From positions 1 to 14,490 of the forward strand of contig CALGIR010000242.1 in the NCBI GenBank assembly GCA_937915475.1: a stretch of 14,490 nucleotides of DNA, given 5' to 3'. The notes under the pieces are model-generated. The model was not told the origin of the DNA. It worked only from the letters and a program-made list of their open reading frames with translations, and did no database searches. The stretch comes from an uncultured Bacteroidales bacterium (GTDB lineage: Bacteria > Bacteroidota > Bacteroidia > Bacteroidales > Tenuifilaceae). The first letter of the stretch is position 1, and each line of letters begins with the position of its first letter. Positions 6,791-14,470 of this stretch are shown here, piece by piece. The position numbers and the translations under genes were made by a program.

Positions 6791-9170
6791 GTACGCATAT
6801 TCTTTAGGTCATCGAAAAATACCTTATACGAAACCGTTGGAAGAATTGGGAAAAAGCTCATCTGATAAAGAGTAAAAGGTTCCACATTGCTCCAAAAGGG
6901 AGTCGGTATCAAATTGTTTTCCTGTGAGGTATCATGCGTAAACGTATAGCTGTAGGGGTTCATGCGGTTATACAAATTGTAAACTGCGAATGTCCATTGC
7001 GCCCTATTCCCGTTTCTGGTCTCAACTGTGTAGTTCAGCGCCACATCAAGCCGGTGGTAGTACCTCATGCGCTCGCTGTTCCTTTCGCCATAAATAAATG
7101 CCTCGTAGTACAATGTTTCGTCGGTATCATTGGTAAGGCTTGGAACAAATTGTCGACCAATAACGGGTGTAAAAGGCAAACCAGATTGGAACACCCACGA
7201 TGCGCTAAGGTTAAGCTTAGGATTTAGCTTACGGTTAACGGTTAGCGATAAGCTGTGCGGACGGTCGTACTCAAACGTAAATTGTTTGCCGTCGTTAATA
7301 TTGTCGTACCTGCGGGTTGCTTTGGACCAGGTGTAACCCACAAATCCAGTCCAGGTTCCCCGTGTTTTCCGCAAAAAGAGTTCAACCCCATAGGCTTCGC
7401 CCTCACCGCCAGCTTCAACCTTCGAGCGCCATTTGCCATCGCCCATAAGCGAGGCGTACCCCTCGCGGTATGTGGCAATGTTGCGTAAGGTTTTGTGGTA
7501 TCCGCTCACCTCAACATCGTACATGCCCTTGTTGAAAAATCCGTGCCATCCACCCGAAACCTGTTGTGTTGAGGCAGGTAGAATATCTCTGCCAGCGGGC
7601 ACCCATACCTCGTTGCTCATTATTTCGCCCTGTGTAAACAGTAGATGCGAGAATTGATTAGTCTCCATGTAGCTGGCGTTAAGACTGTGGTTTGAACTAA
7701 GAGGTATATTAAGGTTTGCCCTTGGCTCAATGCGAAAATCATTGTACTCACTCGTGATATAGCCCACTGCTCGTGCCCCCAATTGTAGCTGGAGTAGCTT
7801 GGCTATTTCCAGGCTGCTCTCGGCATACGCCGATGGTTCGAATGCGTGTATGGTGGGTTCGCTTTTTATGGCTGTACTATTCGAGATGTATATTTGGTTG
7901 GGGTTATACCCTAGGTACGATGACTGCAATCCAAAGTTGATGTTCCAGTTCCGTACTAGCTCTGCCTTAAAATCCCATTTGTATGATAAATCCTGTACCA
8001 AGGATTTAAAGTTCCTATTGAATTCGAATTTGCTGTTGGGGTCTGTGTTAACATAGCTTTGATTATTCTTAAGCCTATAGCGCACGTACGACACGACAGG
8101 CTTTGGGTTGAGTAAAGCATGGGACTGTGAACCCTGCTCCATCTAGCCGATACCAGCCAGTTGCCCCACACGTTCGATAGGCGTGCTTTTTCTTTACCCG
8201 AGCTGGTTTTATTACGATACCAATAGTTTAGGTAATCATCACCCTGGTATAGGTTTACGCTCAGGGTATTACTGGCATCGGGTCGCTAGGTAAATTTTCC
8301 GTTAATGTCGTGAAAGCCGTATGATAAAATGTAGTCGCCACCGCCCGACAGCATGCTGGCTAGCGCAAAAATGGGGTCGATTAGGGTTTTGCGCCCCGTT
8401 ACAATAAACGTTGTGTTTTTAAGCTTTGTTGGTCCCTCGGCCACAAACGAGGCATCGGTTATGCCAATGCTAAAGGCACCTTTTAGCCCATTGGCGTTTC
8501 CTTCGCGTTGGGCAATATCCACAATTGACGATAATTTGCCACCGTAGCTGGCAGGGAAACCACCCTTGTACACCTTAATGCTGTTGATAATATCGGGGTT
8601 AAAAACTGAGGTAAACCCGCCCAGATGGTTCACGTAGATTAGCGCCACGTTATCGAATAGGTAGAGGTTCTCGCCAGGATTGCCTCCACGCACCAGAATG
8701 GTGCTGGTGCCCTCATTCTGCGACTGTATGCCGGGTAGCAGCTGGATTGCCTTCATGACATCGGGTTTTGCACCCAGCGAGGGTAGCTGCTGTAGCTCAA
8801 TATTACTTAGCGATGCAACGCTATGCGTGTGCCGTTTGTTATGCGTTATCACCACCTCGTCAATGGTGTTGTCTGGGCTAAGAAGTATCTCAACAAGGGT
8901 ATCGGCCAACGTTTTTAGCTTAAGCCCTTGTACTTCATAGCCAACAAACGATACGGAAAGCCTGCTTGTGTGCTTTACGTTAATGCTAAAAAAGCCCGTG
9001 TTGTCGGTGGTTACAACCTTCATGCTGGTGCTATCAATAATGTGTGCCCCCACAAGCACCTTGCGGCTTAGGCTATCCTTTACAAAACCAGCTATCCGAT
9101 GCTGAGCTAATGCCGCAAGGTTTACAATGAGCAGCAAAACCACTGCCGCTATGTATTTTAATATCTTCAA
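6730..9170 (-). pseudogene. TonB-dependent receptor, disrupted by a stop codon and a frameshift
   Basis: Start TTG at 9170-9168 (MKILKYIAAV), signal peptide ending ALAQ near residue 22, then a carboxypeptidase-regulatory-like beta domain (about 23-100), a plug domain (about 105-230, with LPSLGAKPDVMKAIQLLPG and LVRGGNPGENLYLFDN) and the barrel. The frame is cut by TAG at 8288-8286 (codon 295) in KFT-stop-RPDASNTL, where a Tyr codon is expected. It runs on in the same frame to ARWSRVHSPMLYSTQSLS and then continues one frame over as YVRYRLKNNQSYV. The shift coincides with a perfect tandem 5-mer, ACGAC twice at 8088-8097. Removing one copy leaves 812 codons including the stop, a normal receptor length. 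The barrel ends near VSYKVFF, followed by a basic tail ending WLYFDD. The DUF4249 gene lies 5 bases upstream. Such receptors import or sense TonB-energised ligands; the ligand here is unknown. Two separate lesions make it very likely non-functional. Confidence 0.88.
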
Positions 9171-9175
9171 AATGC

Positions 9176-10048
9176 TTAACTATTTGGGTTAATAATATCC
9201 GATTTTACCGACGAGTACCCTACGAATATCCCATAACCGTTCTCCACATTGCTATGCAGATTGTAGTTTGATGTGGCTCCAACGGAGAGGAATGGCTCGC
9301 TGGTTGATTGCTCGTACAGATACTGCTGCTTAATAAATTTGTAGTAGTTGTAGCAAACCGTACGTAGCTCTACCTGCACAGGGTAAAGTCCGCTTGCATA
9401 GTTAATAGTCATGGTATACGTGCTACCCTCAATAAGCTCATTGCTAAACACGGCAATGGGCAGCCCCTCGTTCAGCAGAACAGGGTCAATAATATCTATT
9501 AGTTCGGGTCGATATATATGGACACCACTGACTAGCAGAATAACTATCTCATAGTATAAAGCCTTGTCGGGCACATTGTCGAAAGTTAATTTAACAGCCG
9601 GATAGGGTACCCCCTCCTCATCGACTCCTGCCTTATTGATATGCTCAAATTTTACTATACGTTGATGCTTTGGGATATGGGTAGAGCACGAGGCCGTTGG
9701 GTAGCCGGGTATGGTTACCTCGCAGCGGTACTCCTTTTCCTCCTGTGCTTCAAGTTGTGATTGGTAAAACCCGTCACCAATATACTCTAGGGTTTCGGCG
9801 TACTCGCCGTTAACGTAGAGCAGCACCTCGGCATTATCCACCTCGGGGGTTATTTGGGATTTGTAGGCAACCGCCAACGAAACCTTAACGGATATTTTGC
9901 CACCACTCTTAATAAGAGCATTAACCACTGGTTTCTGCTCAAAATCGGGAGGTGCCCAGTCTACTTTTTGGCGGCAGCCTATGGCTACAAATATCATTAA
10001 AATGAGTAAAAACCCTTTAATGGTAAAGCAAGACTCTTTGAACATCAT
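9176..10048 (-). CDS. DUF4249-family outer-membrane lipoprotein
   Basis: 290 residues. The signal peptide ends in AIGC with Cys25 as the lipidation site. The N-terminal half is a beta-sandwich-like region (PVVNALIKSGGKISVKVSLA, then DNAEVLLYVNGEYAETLEY, then Y-R-C-E-V-T-I-P-G-Y). The C-terminal half ends with the typical DUF4249 pattern S-N-V-E-N-G-Y-G-I-F-V-G-Y. In Bacteroidota DUF4249 genes are usually found beside a TonB-dependent receptor with a carboxypeptidase-like N-terminal domain, as here: the receptor start follows the stop by 5 bases. The role is presumed to be a surface-exposed or periplasm-facing partner of that receptor; the biochemical function is unknown. The gene is intact although its receptor is broken. 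Confidence 0.85.
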   Translation of the reverse strand: MMFKESCFTIKGFLLILMIFVAIGCRQKVDWAPPDFEQKPVVNALIKSGGKISVKVSLAVAYKSQITPEVDNAEVLLYVNGEYAETLEYIGDGFYQSQLEAQEEKEYRCEVTIPGYPTASCSTHIPKHQRIVKFEHINKAGVDEEGVPYPAVKLTFDNVPDKALYYEIVILLVSGVHIYRPELIDIIDPVLLNEGLPIAVFSNELIEGSTYTMTINYASGLYPVQVELRTVCYNYYKFIKQQYLYEQSTSEPFLSVGATSNYNLHSNVENGYGIFVGYSSVKSDIINPNS

Positions 10049-10069
10049 ATTTTAAAAAATATTTAGTTG

Positions 10070-10669
10070 CTAAAACTTAACAGTAACGCCATACCTTAAG
10101 CATGGCTCCATTTCCGACATTTTAACCTTTTTATTAAAACCATACTCAGCAAATAATCCCCAGTTTTTGCCTAAATAATAGGCCAAACCTGCATATCCGC
10201 CATAATCGAATGCAGTACCATAATAAGCGCTACGGGTTGGTGCAAGCATGCTTATGGCTCCAATTTTAGCGGAGAGGTAAATGTCGAGACGAACCCTCTT
10301 ATCCTTAACAAAAAATGGCATAATATGAAAGTTGGCGTTTATTCCATAGAATAGGGCGTCGGATTGGTAAGTATAAAAAAACTGACCACCTGTTTCAGGA
10401 TTATCTTGATTTGCAACGGGCATCCTAAAATTCAAGAATTTATCATACCCAAAATAGCCTCCAACCTCAACAAAATTAGTTAGGCCATAGTTTCCCTCAA
10501 GTCTTATATTGCCAACAGTAAATTCATCCCAATAGTAAGCAAACTTTGGGGTATTTGAATGACCAAGTTTAAGGTTCACTCTATGGTAAATACTTGACTC
10601 TTGCGCTTTAGCACACATTGGCCATATAAATACACTTGCAATTATTAATAAAAGAGTATGTTTTTTCAT
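10070..10669 (-). CDS. Small outer-membrane beta-barrel protein
   Basis: 199 residues. The signal peptide is MKKHTLLLIIASVFIWPMCA with cleavage expected after KA at residue 22. The mature part has eight or so amphipathic strands (for example NFVEVGGYFGYDKF, YGINANFHIMPFF, GLAYYLGKNWGLFAEYGF) and ends YGVTVKF with a terminal Phe, the usual barrel signature. I recognise the general outer-membrane beta-barrel class but no specific family. It is the first gene of the operon with DUF4249 (21-base gap) and the receptor, so it is likely expressed with them and may be an accessory surface protein of the same system. A candidate promoter lies about 50 bases upstream of the start. Confidence 0.72.
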   Translation of the reverse strand: MKKHTLLLIIASVFIWPMCAKAQESSIYHRVNLKLGHSNTPKFAYYWDEFTVGNIRLEGNYGLTNFVEVGGYFGYDKFLNFRMPVANQDNPETGGQFFYTYQSDALFYGINANFHIMPFFVKDKRVRLDIYLSAKIGAISMLAPTRSAYYGTAFDYGGYAGLAYYLGKNWGLFAEYGFNKKVKMSEMEPCLRYGVTVKF

Positions 10670-10719
10670 TATATAGAGGATTGTTACATTTTTATGCGTA
10701 AAGAAATATGTTATACTGA

Positions 10720-10750
10720 TAAAATTATAATATATTAACGTAACGGCAAA
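10720..10750 (-). promoter_or_regulatory. Candidate promoter of the OMP/DUF4249/receptor operon
   Basis: On the - strand TTTG (10750-10747) is followed after exactly 19 bases by TAATTTTA (10727-10720), one mismatch from the Bacteroidota TAnnTTTG -7 element. This predicts a leader of about 45 bases before the ATG at 10669. Confidence 0.45.
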
Positions 10751-10946
10751 TTATAGGCATGATTGGGGGCACATTAATTTATTTTGGTTCTATAACAGAT
10801 ATTGTGGGTAATTAGATTTATAGCATACCTCACCAGATGTATATCGTATTACTAAAGTTATCTGTTTCTCCATTTCCTCTAGTCGTCCTTTTGGAAAACG
10901 GTAAGGGGTAATCCATAACCCTGATGGATGGAATTATTGGTACAGT

Positions 10947-10990
10947 ATCACCTCTATCTTTTTGCCAGATGGCACAAAAATAGGGGTGAT
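10947..10990. repeat. Near-perfect 44-base palindrome in the intergenic spacer
   Basis: ATCACCTCTATCTTTTTGCC at 10947-10966 pairs with GGCACAAAAATAGGGGTGAT at 10971-10990, with few mismatches or bulges; TGCCA-GA-TGGCA forms the tip. There is no T tract placed for a simple terminator. It resembles a REP or MITE-like repeat unit. The surrounding 10751-10946 holds nothing I can assign. Confidence 0.55.
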
Positions 10991-11025
10991 ATTATTTTTG
11001 GATATTTAATATGGAAATGTTTAAA

Positions 11026-11038
11026 ACCCCAGAGGGGT
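11026..11038. repeat. GC palindrome ACCCC-AGA-GGGGT
   Basis: A perfect 5-bp stem with a 3-base loop, similar in its GC core to the tandem units at 11097-11230 but without their flanking sequence. It is probably another member of the same repeat class. Confidence 0.45.
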
Positions 11039-11096
11039 AGCCCTATGGCTGTTATATCTTTTCCCTTTACCAGTTGATTTATCTTTTAAATAATGC

Positions 11097-11230
11097 CACC
11101 CCTAACGGGGTTGAGAACTGCAATAATACAATCGGCTATAATAATTACACCCCTTCGGGGTTAGGAGCTTCAATAATATTCCCTGCCAGAACAATTGCAC
11201 ACATTCGGGATCAAAAACAGCAATAACTCC
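11097..11230. repeat. Three tandem ~50-base units with a CCCC/GGGG palindrome
   Basis: Units begin CACCCCTAACGGGGTT (11097), CACCCCTTCGGGGTT (11148) and CACACATTCGGGATC (11198), so the periods are 51 and 50 bases. Each palindrome is followed about ten bases later by a [T/A][G/T]CAATAA motif (TGCAATAAT, TTCAATAAT, AGCAATAAC). The third unit is degenerate and its stem is broken. As RNA, the second unit would form a very stable CCCC-UUC-GGGG hairpin. Such GC-hairpin repeats are, to my knowledge, scattered in Bacteroidota intergenic DNA. Confidence 0.6.
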
Positions 11231-11274
11231 TCATCATTTAAAACTTAACTCCCCATAATATCCAGTACAACCTT

Positions 11275-11308
11275 AAAAAAATAAAGCGGAACAAACGCTC
11301 CGCTTTAT
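11275..11308 (-). terminator. Strong Rho-independent terminator of the porin-family gene
   Basis: A perfect 10-bp stem, ATAAAGCGGA (11281-11290) with TCCGCTTTAT (11299-11308), has an 8-base loop. On the - strand it is followed by a run of seven T (complement of A at 11275-11281). It starts 20 bases after the stop of the gene ending at 11328. Confidence 0.9.
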
Positions 11309-11327
11309 CATGCTAAAATAGTGTGGT

Positions 11328-11985
11328 TTAGAATTTATACCCCACAGAAATACTAGTTACTCTATGGCTCTCCTTATAACCATTATCTGAATAGTTTGAT
11401 ATATTAGCCAAGCCAAGGCCATACGATGCACCAAGCGTTATATGCCCAAACTCAACCCCTGCACCAAATAACAAACCATAATCTAATCGCTTTGTCTCAT
11501 TGTTTTTTGAGCCAAACTTAACATCTTCTGTCGTTTTTACTTTTATATTAGCAACGATGTTTTCTTCCTTCATTTTCCCGCTTAGGCCAAAACCAACATA
11601 GGGCCCCTGCCAGTGCATAAATTCTGGCTCCACCAACATCAAAACCAAGTTTAGCCGTTAATGGAATGTCTAAATAAAAAATATTCTTTTTTGCTTTTAG
11701 CTCCATTGTCTGTTGAAGAATAGTTACTTTTTCAATAATCCTAAATCCTTTGGTATTTAGCATCAAACCTGTTTCAAAAGAAAACATGGTGGTAATTGGA
11801 AACTCAGCCGTAACACCAAGGTTAAAGCCTAAATTCGTTTTAAGACCATGAATGCTCATATCATCGTCTTTGATAACCATTTCAGAAAGATTTAGACCAG
11901 CCTTTACCCCAAAATTTTGGGCAAACAACTCTATTGAAAAGGCGATTAAAAGAATAACTGCAAATAGTTTTAAAAAATTTTTCAT
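11328..11985 (-). pseudogene. Porin-family (PorT-like) outer-membrane barrel with a one-base frameshift
   Basis: Starts at ATG 11985-11983 (MKNFLKLFAVILLIAFSIEL, signal peptide ending LFA near residue 22), then NFGVKAGLNLSEM and YLDIPLTAKLGF, typical of the outer-membrane protein beta-barrel family OMP_b-brl_2. The frame breaks at YALAG and resumes one frame over as PYVGFGLSGKMKEEN, running to SISVGYKF with a terminal Phe. On the - strand the junction reads GCAGGGGCCC; with GGG in place of GGGG it would read A-G-P-Y-V-G-F without a break, giving 218 residues, normal for the family. Without correction the protein stops after about 145 residues (from this start) as A-L-C-W-F-W-P-K. The run is C at 11604-11607 on the + strand. 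It could be a real mutation, a phase-variable tract or a sequencing error. The gene has its own terminator and no close operon partner. Confidence 0.8.
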
Positions 11986-12173
11986 AGTGCAAGAAAGTTT
12001 ATTTATCCTACTCATAAGGCTTTTCGGTTTTCGCCCCTGTTAAAAAGCACAAAACAGGAAAGTTGTATTGTTTTGCTAAATTAAACTTAATTTGCCCTAT
12101 TCTAAAAACAATGTTACAGAATAATTACATTTTAGAAACAAAGCACATCATCACAAAACCAAAACATATTTTG

Positions 12174-12181
12174 TACTTTTG
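12174..12181 (+). promoter_or_regulatory. Exact TAnnTTTG -7 element upstream of ribE
   Basis: TACTTTTG matches the Bacteroidota -7 consensus, 39 bases before the ribE ATG. No TTTG lies 19-21 bases upstream, so the -33 half is poor. The element is overlapped by the palindrome TGTAC-TTTT-GTACA (12172-12185), followed by AGATTTAAAATCT, which is also palindromic. Confidence 0.5.
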
Positions 12182-12220
12182 TACAGATTTAAAATCTATC
12201 AATTAAAAAAATAAACCACC

Positions 12221-12844
12221 ATGTTTTCAGGAATAGTTGAAGAGGCCGCAAAGGTTGTTAGTATCGAGAAAGAGAAGGAGAACCTGCACATTACCCTGTC
12301 GTGCTCATTTGCAAAAGACCTTAGGGTCGATCAAAGTGTATCGCATAACGGGGTTTGCCTAACCGTTGTAAAACAGCACAACGATACCTATACCGTAACT
12401 GCCATAAAGGAGACCCTTGAAAAATCGAACCTTGGCTTGCTAAAAATTGGCGATAAGGTTAACCTAGAGCGCAGCATGAAACTCGAAACCCTGCTCGATG
12501 GGCATATGGTTCAGGGGCATATTGACCAAACCGCAGTTTGCACCAAGGTTGAAGAGGCCGATGGTAGCTGGTACTACACATTTGAGTACGACCCAACAAA
12601 GGGGAATATTACCGTTGAAAAAGGTTCGGTGTCGGTTAATGGGGTTAGCCTAACCGTTGTAAACTCAAGGGCTAAATCGTTTCAGGTAGCCATAATCCCT
12701 TATACCTACGATATTACAAACTTCCATACCTTTAAAGAGGGAACGGTTGTTAACCTAGAGTTTGATATTGTGGGTAAGTACATTGCCAAAATCTTAAAGC
12801 AGTATGTTGAGGGTGGCATGCTCAATCAGCTAATAAAAGGTTAA
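12221..12844 (+). CDS. ribE: Riboflavin synthase, alpha subunit type
   Basis: 207 residues. The start MFSGIVEE is the family signature (usually MFTGIIE). Two repeated lumazine-binding halves are visible: SHNGVCLTVV at 41-50 and SVNGVSLTVV in the second half. C46 and H100 (in LLDGHMVQGHIDQ) match the conserved Cys and His of the E. coli enzyme active site. It catalyses dismutation of two 6,7-dimethyl-8-ribityllumazine molecules to riboflavin in the cytoplasm. It stands apart from other rib genes and is followed after 11 bases by a histidine kinase gene. The 5' leader is only about 35 bases from the predicted start site, too short for an FMN riboswitch. Confidence 0.96.
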   Translation: MFSGIVEEAAKVVSIEKEKENLHITLSCSFAKDLRVDQSVSHNGVCLTVVKQHNDTYTVTAIKETLEKSNLGLLKIGDKVNLERSMKLETLLDGHMVQGHIDQTAVCTKVEEADGSWYYTFEYDPTKGNITVEKGSVSVNGVSLTVVNSRAKSFQVAIIPYTYDITNFHTFKEGTVVNLEFDIVGKYIAKILKQYVEGGMLNQLIKG

Positions 12845-12855
12845 TATCTCCAAAA

Positions 12856-13908
12856 ATGCGCGTATCATCGCCTAAAACGATGTCGGCAATACTCTCCGCT
12901 GTGGCCTCGGGTGCTACAGCGGCAGGTATGTTTATACTGCTTAACAATCAGCAAAATGCACAGTGGATTATACTCGTTATTGTTGCTGTAACCTTTGCTT
13001 TAATCTACTTTATAAGCCTGTTCGTAATATCTCAGTTTATTTTTGAGAAGATAAACCCCATCTACAAAACCATCCAAAGCCTTAAATTATCGCGTAAGGA
13101 ACTGAAGAAAAATTTGGAGGGCAAGGATATTCTCACCGAAGTAAACCGCGAAGTACTGCATTGGAGCAACAGTAAAAGCCAGGAGATTGATAAGCTCAAA
13201 GACCTAGAGGATTACCGAAAGGAGTTTGTGGGCAATGTATCGCACGAGCTAAAAACACCAATCTTCAATATTCAGGGCTACGTGCTAACCCTTCTGGATG
13301 GTGCCCTTAACGACCCCTCAATAAACAAGAAATACCTTGAGCAGACCGAGAAAAGTATAAACCGACTAATTTCCATTGTTGAAGATTTAGAGTCCATCTC
13401 GAATCTCGAGTCACGGATACTGAAATTGGTAATGGATAAAACCAACATTGTTCAGCTTGTTAACGAGGTATTTGAAGCCCAAGAGATGCGAGCCAAGGAG
13501 ATGGGAATTAAGCTGGTTTTCGATAAAGATTATGAAACACCAATTTGGGTTACTGCCGATAAAAAGCAGATATACCAAATCCTTATAAACCTCGTATCAA
13601 ACTCAATAAACTACGGAAAAGTGGGAGGCCTAACCAGAGTTTCGTTTATGGATATGGGCGAGAATATATTGGTTGAGGTAAACGATGATGGCATAGGAAT
13701 ATCCGAAGAGGATCTCCCAAGGATTTTTGAGCGCTTTTTTAGGGTTGATAAAAGTCGATCGCGCGAGCATGGCGGAACCGGCCTGGGCTTGGCCATAGTG
13801 AAGCATATTGTTGAGGCACACCAGCAAACCATAAACGTTAGAAGCAAACCCAACGAGGGAACCTCGTTTGTTTTTACCCTAGCTAAGCATAAACCCGATA
13901 AACGCTAG
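12856..13908 (+). CDS. Membrane sensor histidine kinase, PhoR-like, no sensory domain
   Basis: 350 residues. Two transmembrane helices (about 9-29 and 37-62) are joined by a loop of only some seven residues, so there is no periplasmic sensor and no clear HAMP domain; a charged helical linker runs 64-118. The HisKA domain carries phospho-acceptor H130 in NVSHELKTP. The ATPase domain has the N box (NLVSNSINYG), G1 (DDGIGIS), F box (ERFFRVDKSRS) and G2 (GGTGLGLAIV), all intact. Kinases of this short architecture sense signals in or near the membrane or through a partner. The gene is cotranscribed with ribE and has no response-regulator neighbour. Its partner could be the orphan regulator PorX in this window, making it a PorY candidate; the sequence alone cannot decide this. 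Confidence 0.93.
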   Translation: MRVSSPKTMSAILSAVASGATAAGMFILLNNQQNAQWIILVIVAVTFALIYFISLFVISQFIFEKINPIYKTIQSLKLSRKELKKNLEGKDILTEVNREVLHWSNSKSQEIDKLKDLEDYRKEFVGNVSHELKTPIFNIQGYVLTLLDGALNDPSINKKYLEQTEKSINRLISIVEDLESISNLESRILKLVMDKTNIVQLVNEVFEAQEMRAKEMGIKLVFDKDYETPIWVTADKKQIYQILINLVSNSINYGKVGGLTRVSFMDMGENILVEVNDDGIGISEEDLPRIFERFFRVDKSRSREHGGTGLGLAIVKHIVEAHQQTINVRSKPNEGTSFVFTLAKHKPDKR

Positions 13909-14031
13909 TCTTTGGCAATAAACGGTTTCCAGTTTTATACTATTATTGTGAGGGAAGCCCGCAAATAACCTTCCATTTTCCACTCATATCCCCCTCATTG
14001 CCTTATTTTCCGTCATTGAGAATTTTCCTCC

Positions 14032-14122
14032 CGTCATTACGAGCCTGCCTTCCGCCTGCCTGCTAGTAGGCAGGGTAGGCAGCGCAAACAGAGAGAAACG
14101 ACAAAGCAATCTGTCTGTTCCC
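14032..14122. repeat. Dispersed palindromic element with CGTCATTACGAG ... AAGCAATCTGTCTG ends
   Basis: CGTCATTACGAG (14032-14043) and AAAGCAATCTGTCTGTT (near 14103-14119) match the ends of a repeat I know from many bacterial intergenic regions. The centre is a nested hairpin: CCTGCCT (14055-14061) with AGGCAGG (14068-14074), and outside it CTGCCT (14045-14050) with AGGCAG (14077-14082). A partial extra copy of the left end, CGTCATTGAG, is at 14011-14020. Bases 13909-14010 between the kinase and this element show nothing I can assign. Confidence 0.6.
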
Positions 14123-14163
14123 ACATTTTTGACCCTATTATTTACGAATGAGAAACACTTTTA

Positions 14164-14390
14164 ACTCTTAACTGGCTTTTGGCTGTTAGCCTTTGGCTTT
14201 TAGCTCTTGGCCTTTAGCGGTTGGCGTTTAGCCTTTGGCCCGCTGTTCACTCTTCACTCTTAGCTCTTCACTCTTAACTGGCTTTTGGCTGTTAGCTTTT
14301 GGCCCACTGTTCACTCTTCCCTCTTCCCTTGTCATTCCTCACTTCTCACTTCTCACTTCCCACTTCCCACTTCTCACTTCCCCCTGCTTA
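14164..14390. repeat. Low-complexity tandem region of TTGGC/TTAGC and CTTCTCA words
   Basis: The first part (to about 14314) repeats words such as CTTTTGGC, CTGTTAGC, CCTTTAGC and ACTCTTA. It contains an exact 27-base direct repeat at 14164-14190 and 14270-14296. The second part (14340-14383) repeats CACTTCTCACTTCCCA in short blocks of about seven bases. One strand is pyrimidine-rich. There is no open frame across it. This type of text-like repeat is, to my knowledge, frequent in some Bacteroidota genomes. Confidence 0.65.
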
Positions 14391-14393
14391 TTA

Positions 14394-14470
14394 GAACACT
14401 GATGACACTGATTTTACTGATTTACACTGTTTTAATTGTCCACAGATGACACTGATTGGCACAGATTGAG
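14394..14470. repeat. CACTGAT / CACAGAT short repeat cluster
   Basis: GACACTGAT, TTACTGATT, TTACACTG, CACAGATGA, CACTGATTGG and CACAGATTGAG follow one another at spacings of about 10-20 bases. This resembles the widespread CACAGATT-type intergenic repeat. No gene is seen from here to the window end. Confidence 0.55.

Noticed and set aside
8088..8145. Programmed ribosomal frameshift in the receptor gene
   Set aside because: There is no slippery heptamer, the shift needs loss of a duplicated 5-mer, and the gene also has an upstream TAG, so mutation is the simpler reading.
11097..11230. CRISPR-like array
   Set aside because: Only three diverged units, no spacer/repeat alternation, no constant repeat length and no cas genes; it is a simple tandem of hairpin repeats.
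12040..12220. FMN riboswitch upstream of ribE
   Set aside because: The predicted leader is only about 35 bases and contains none of the conserved RFN helices.
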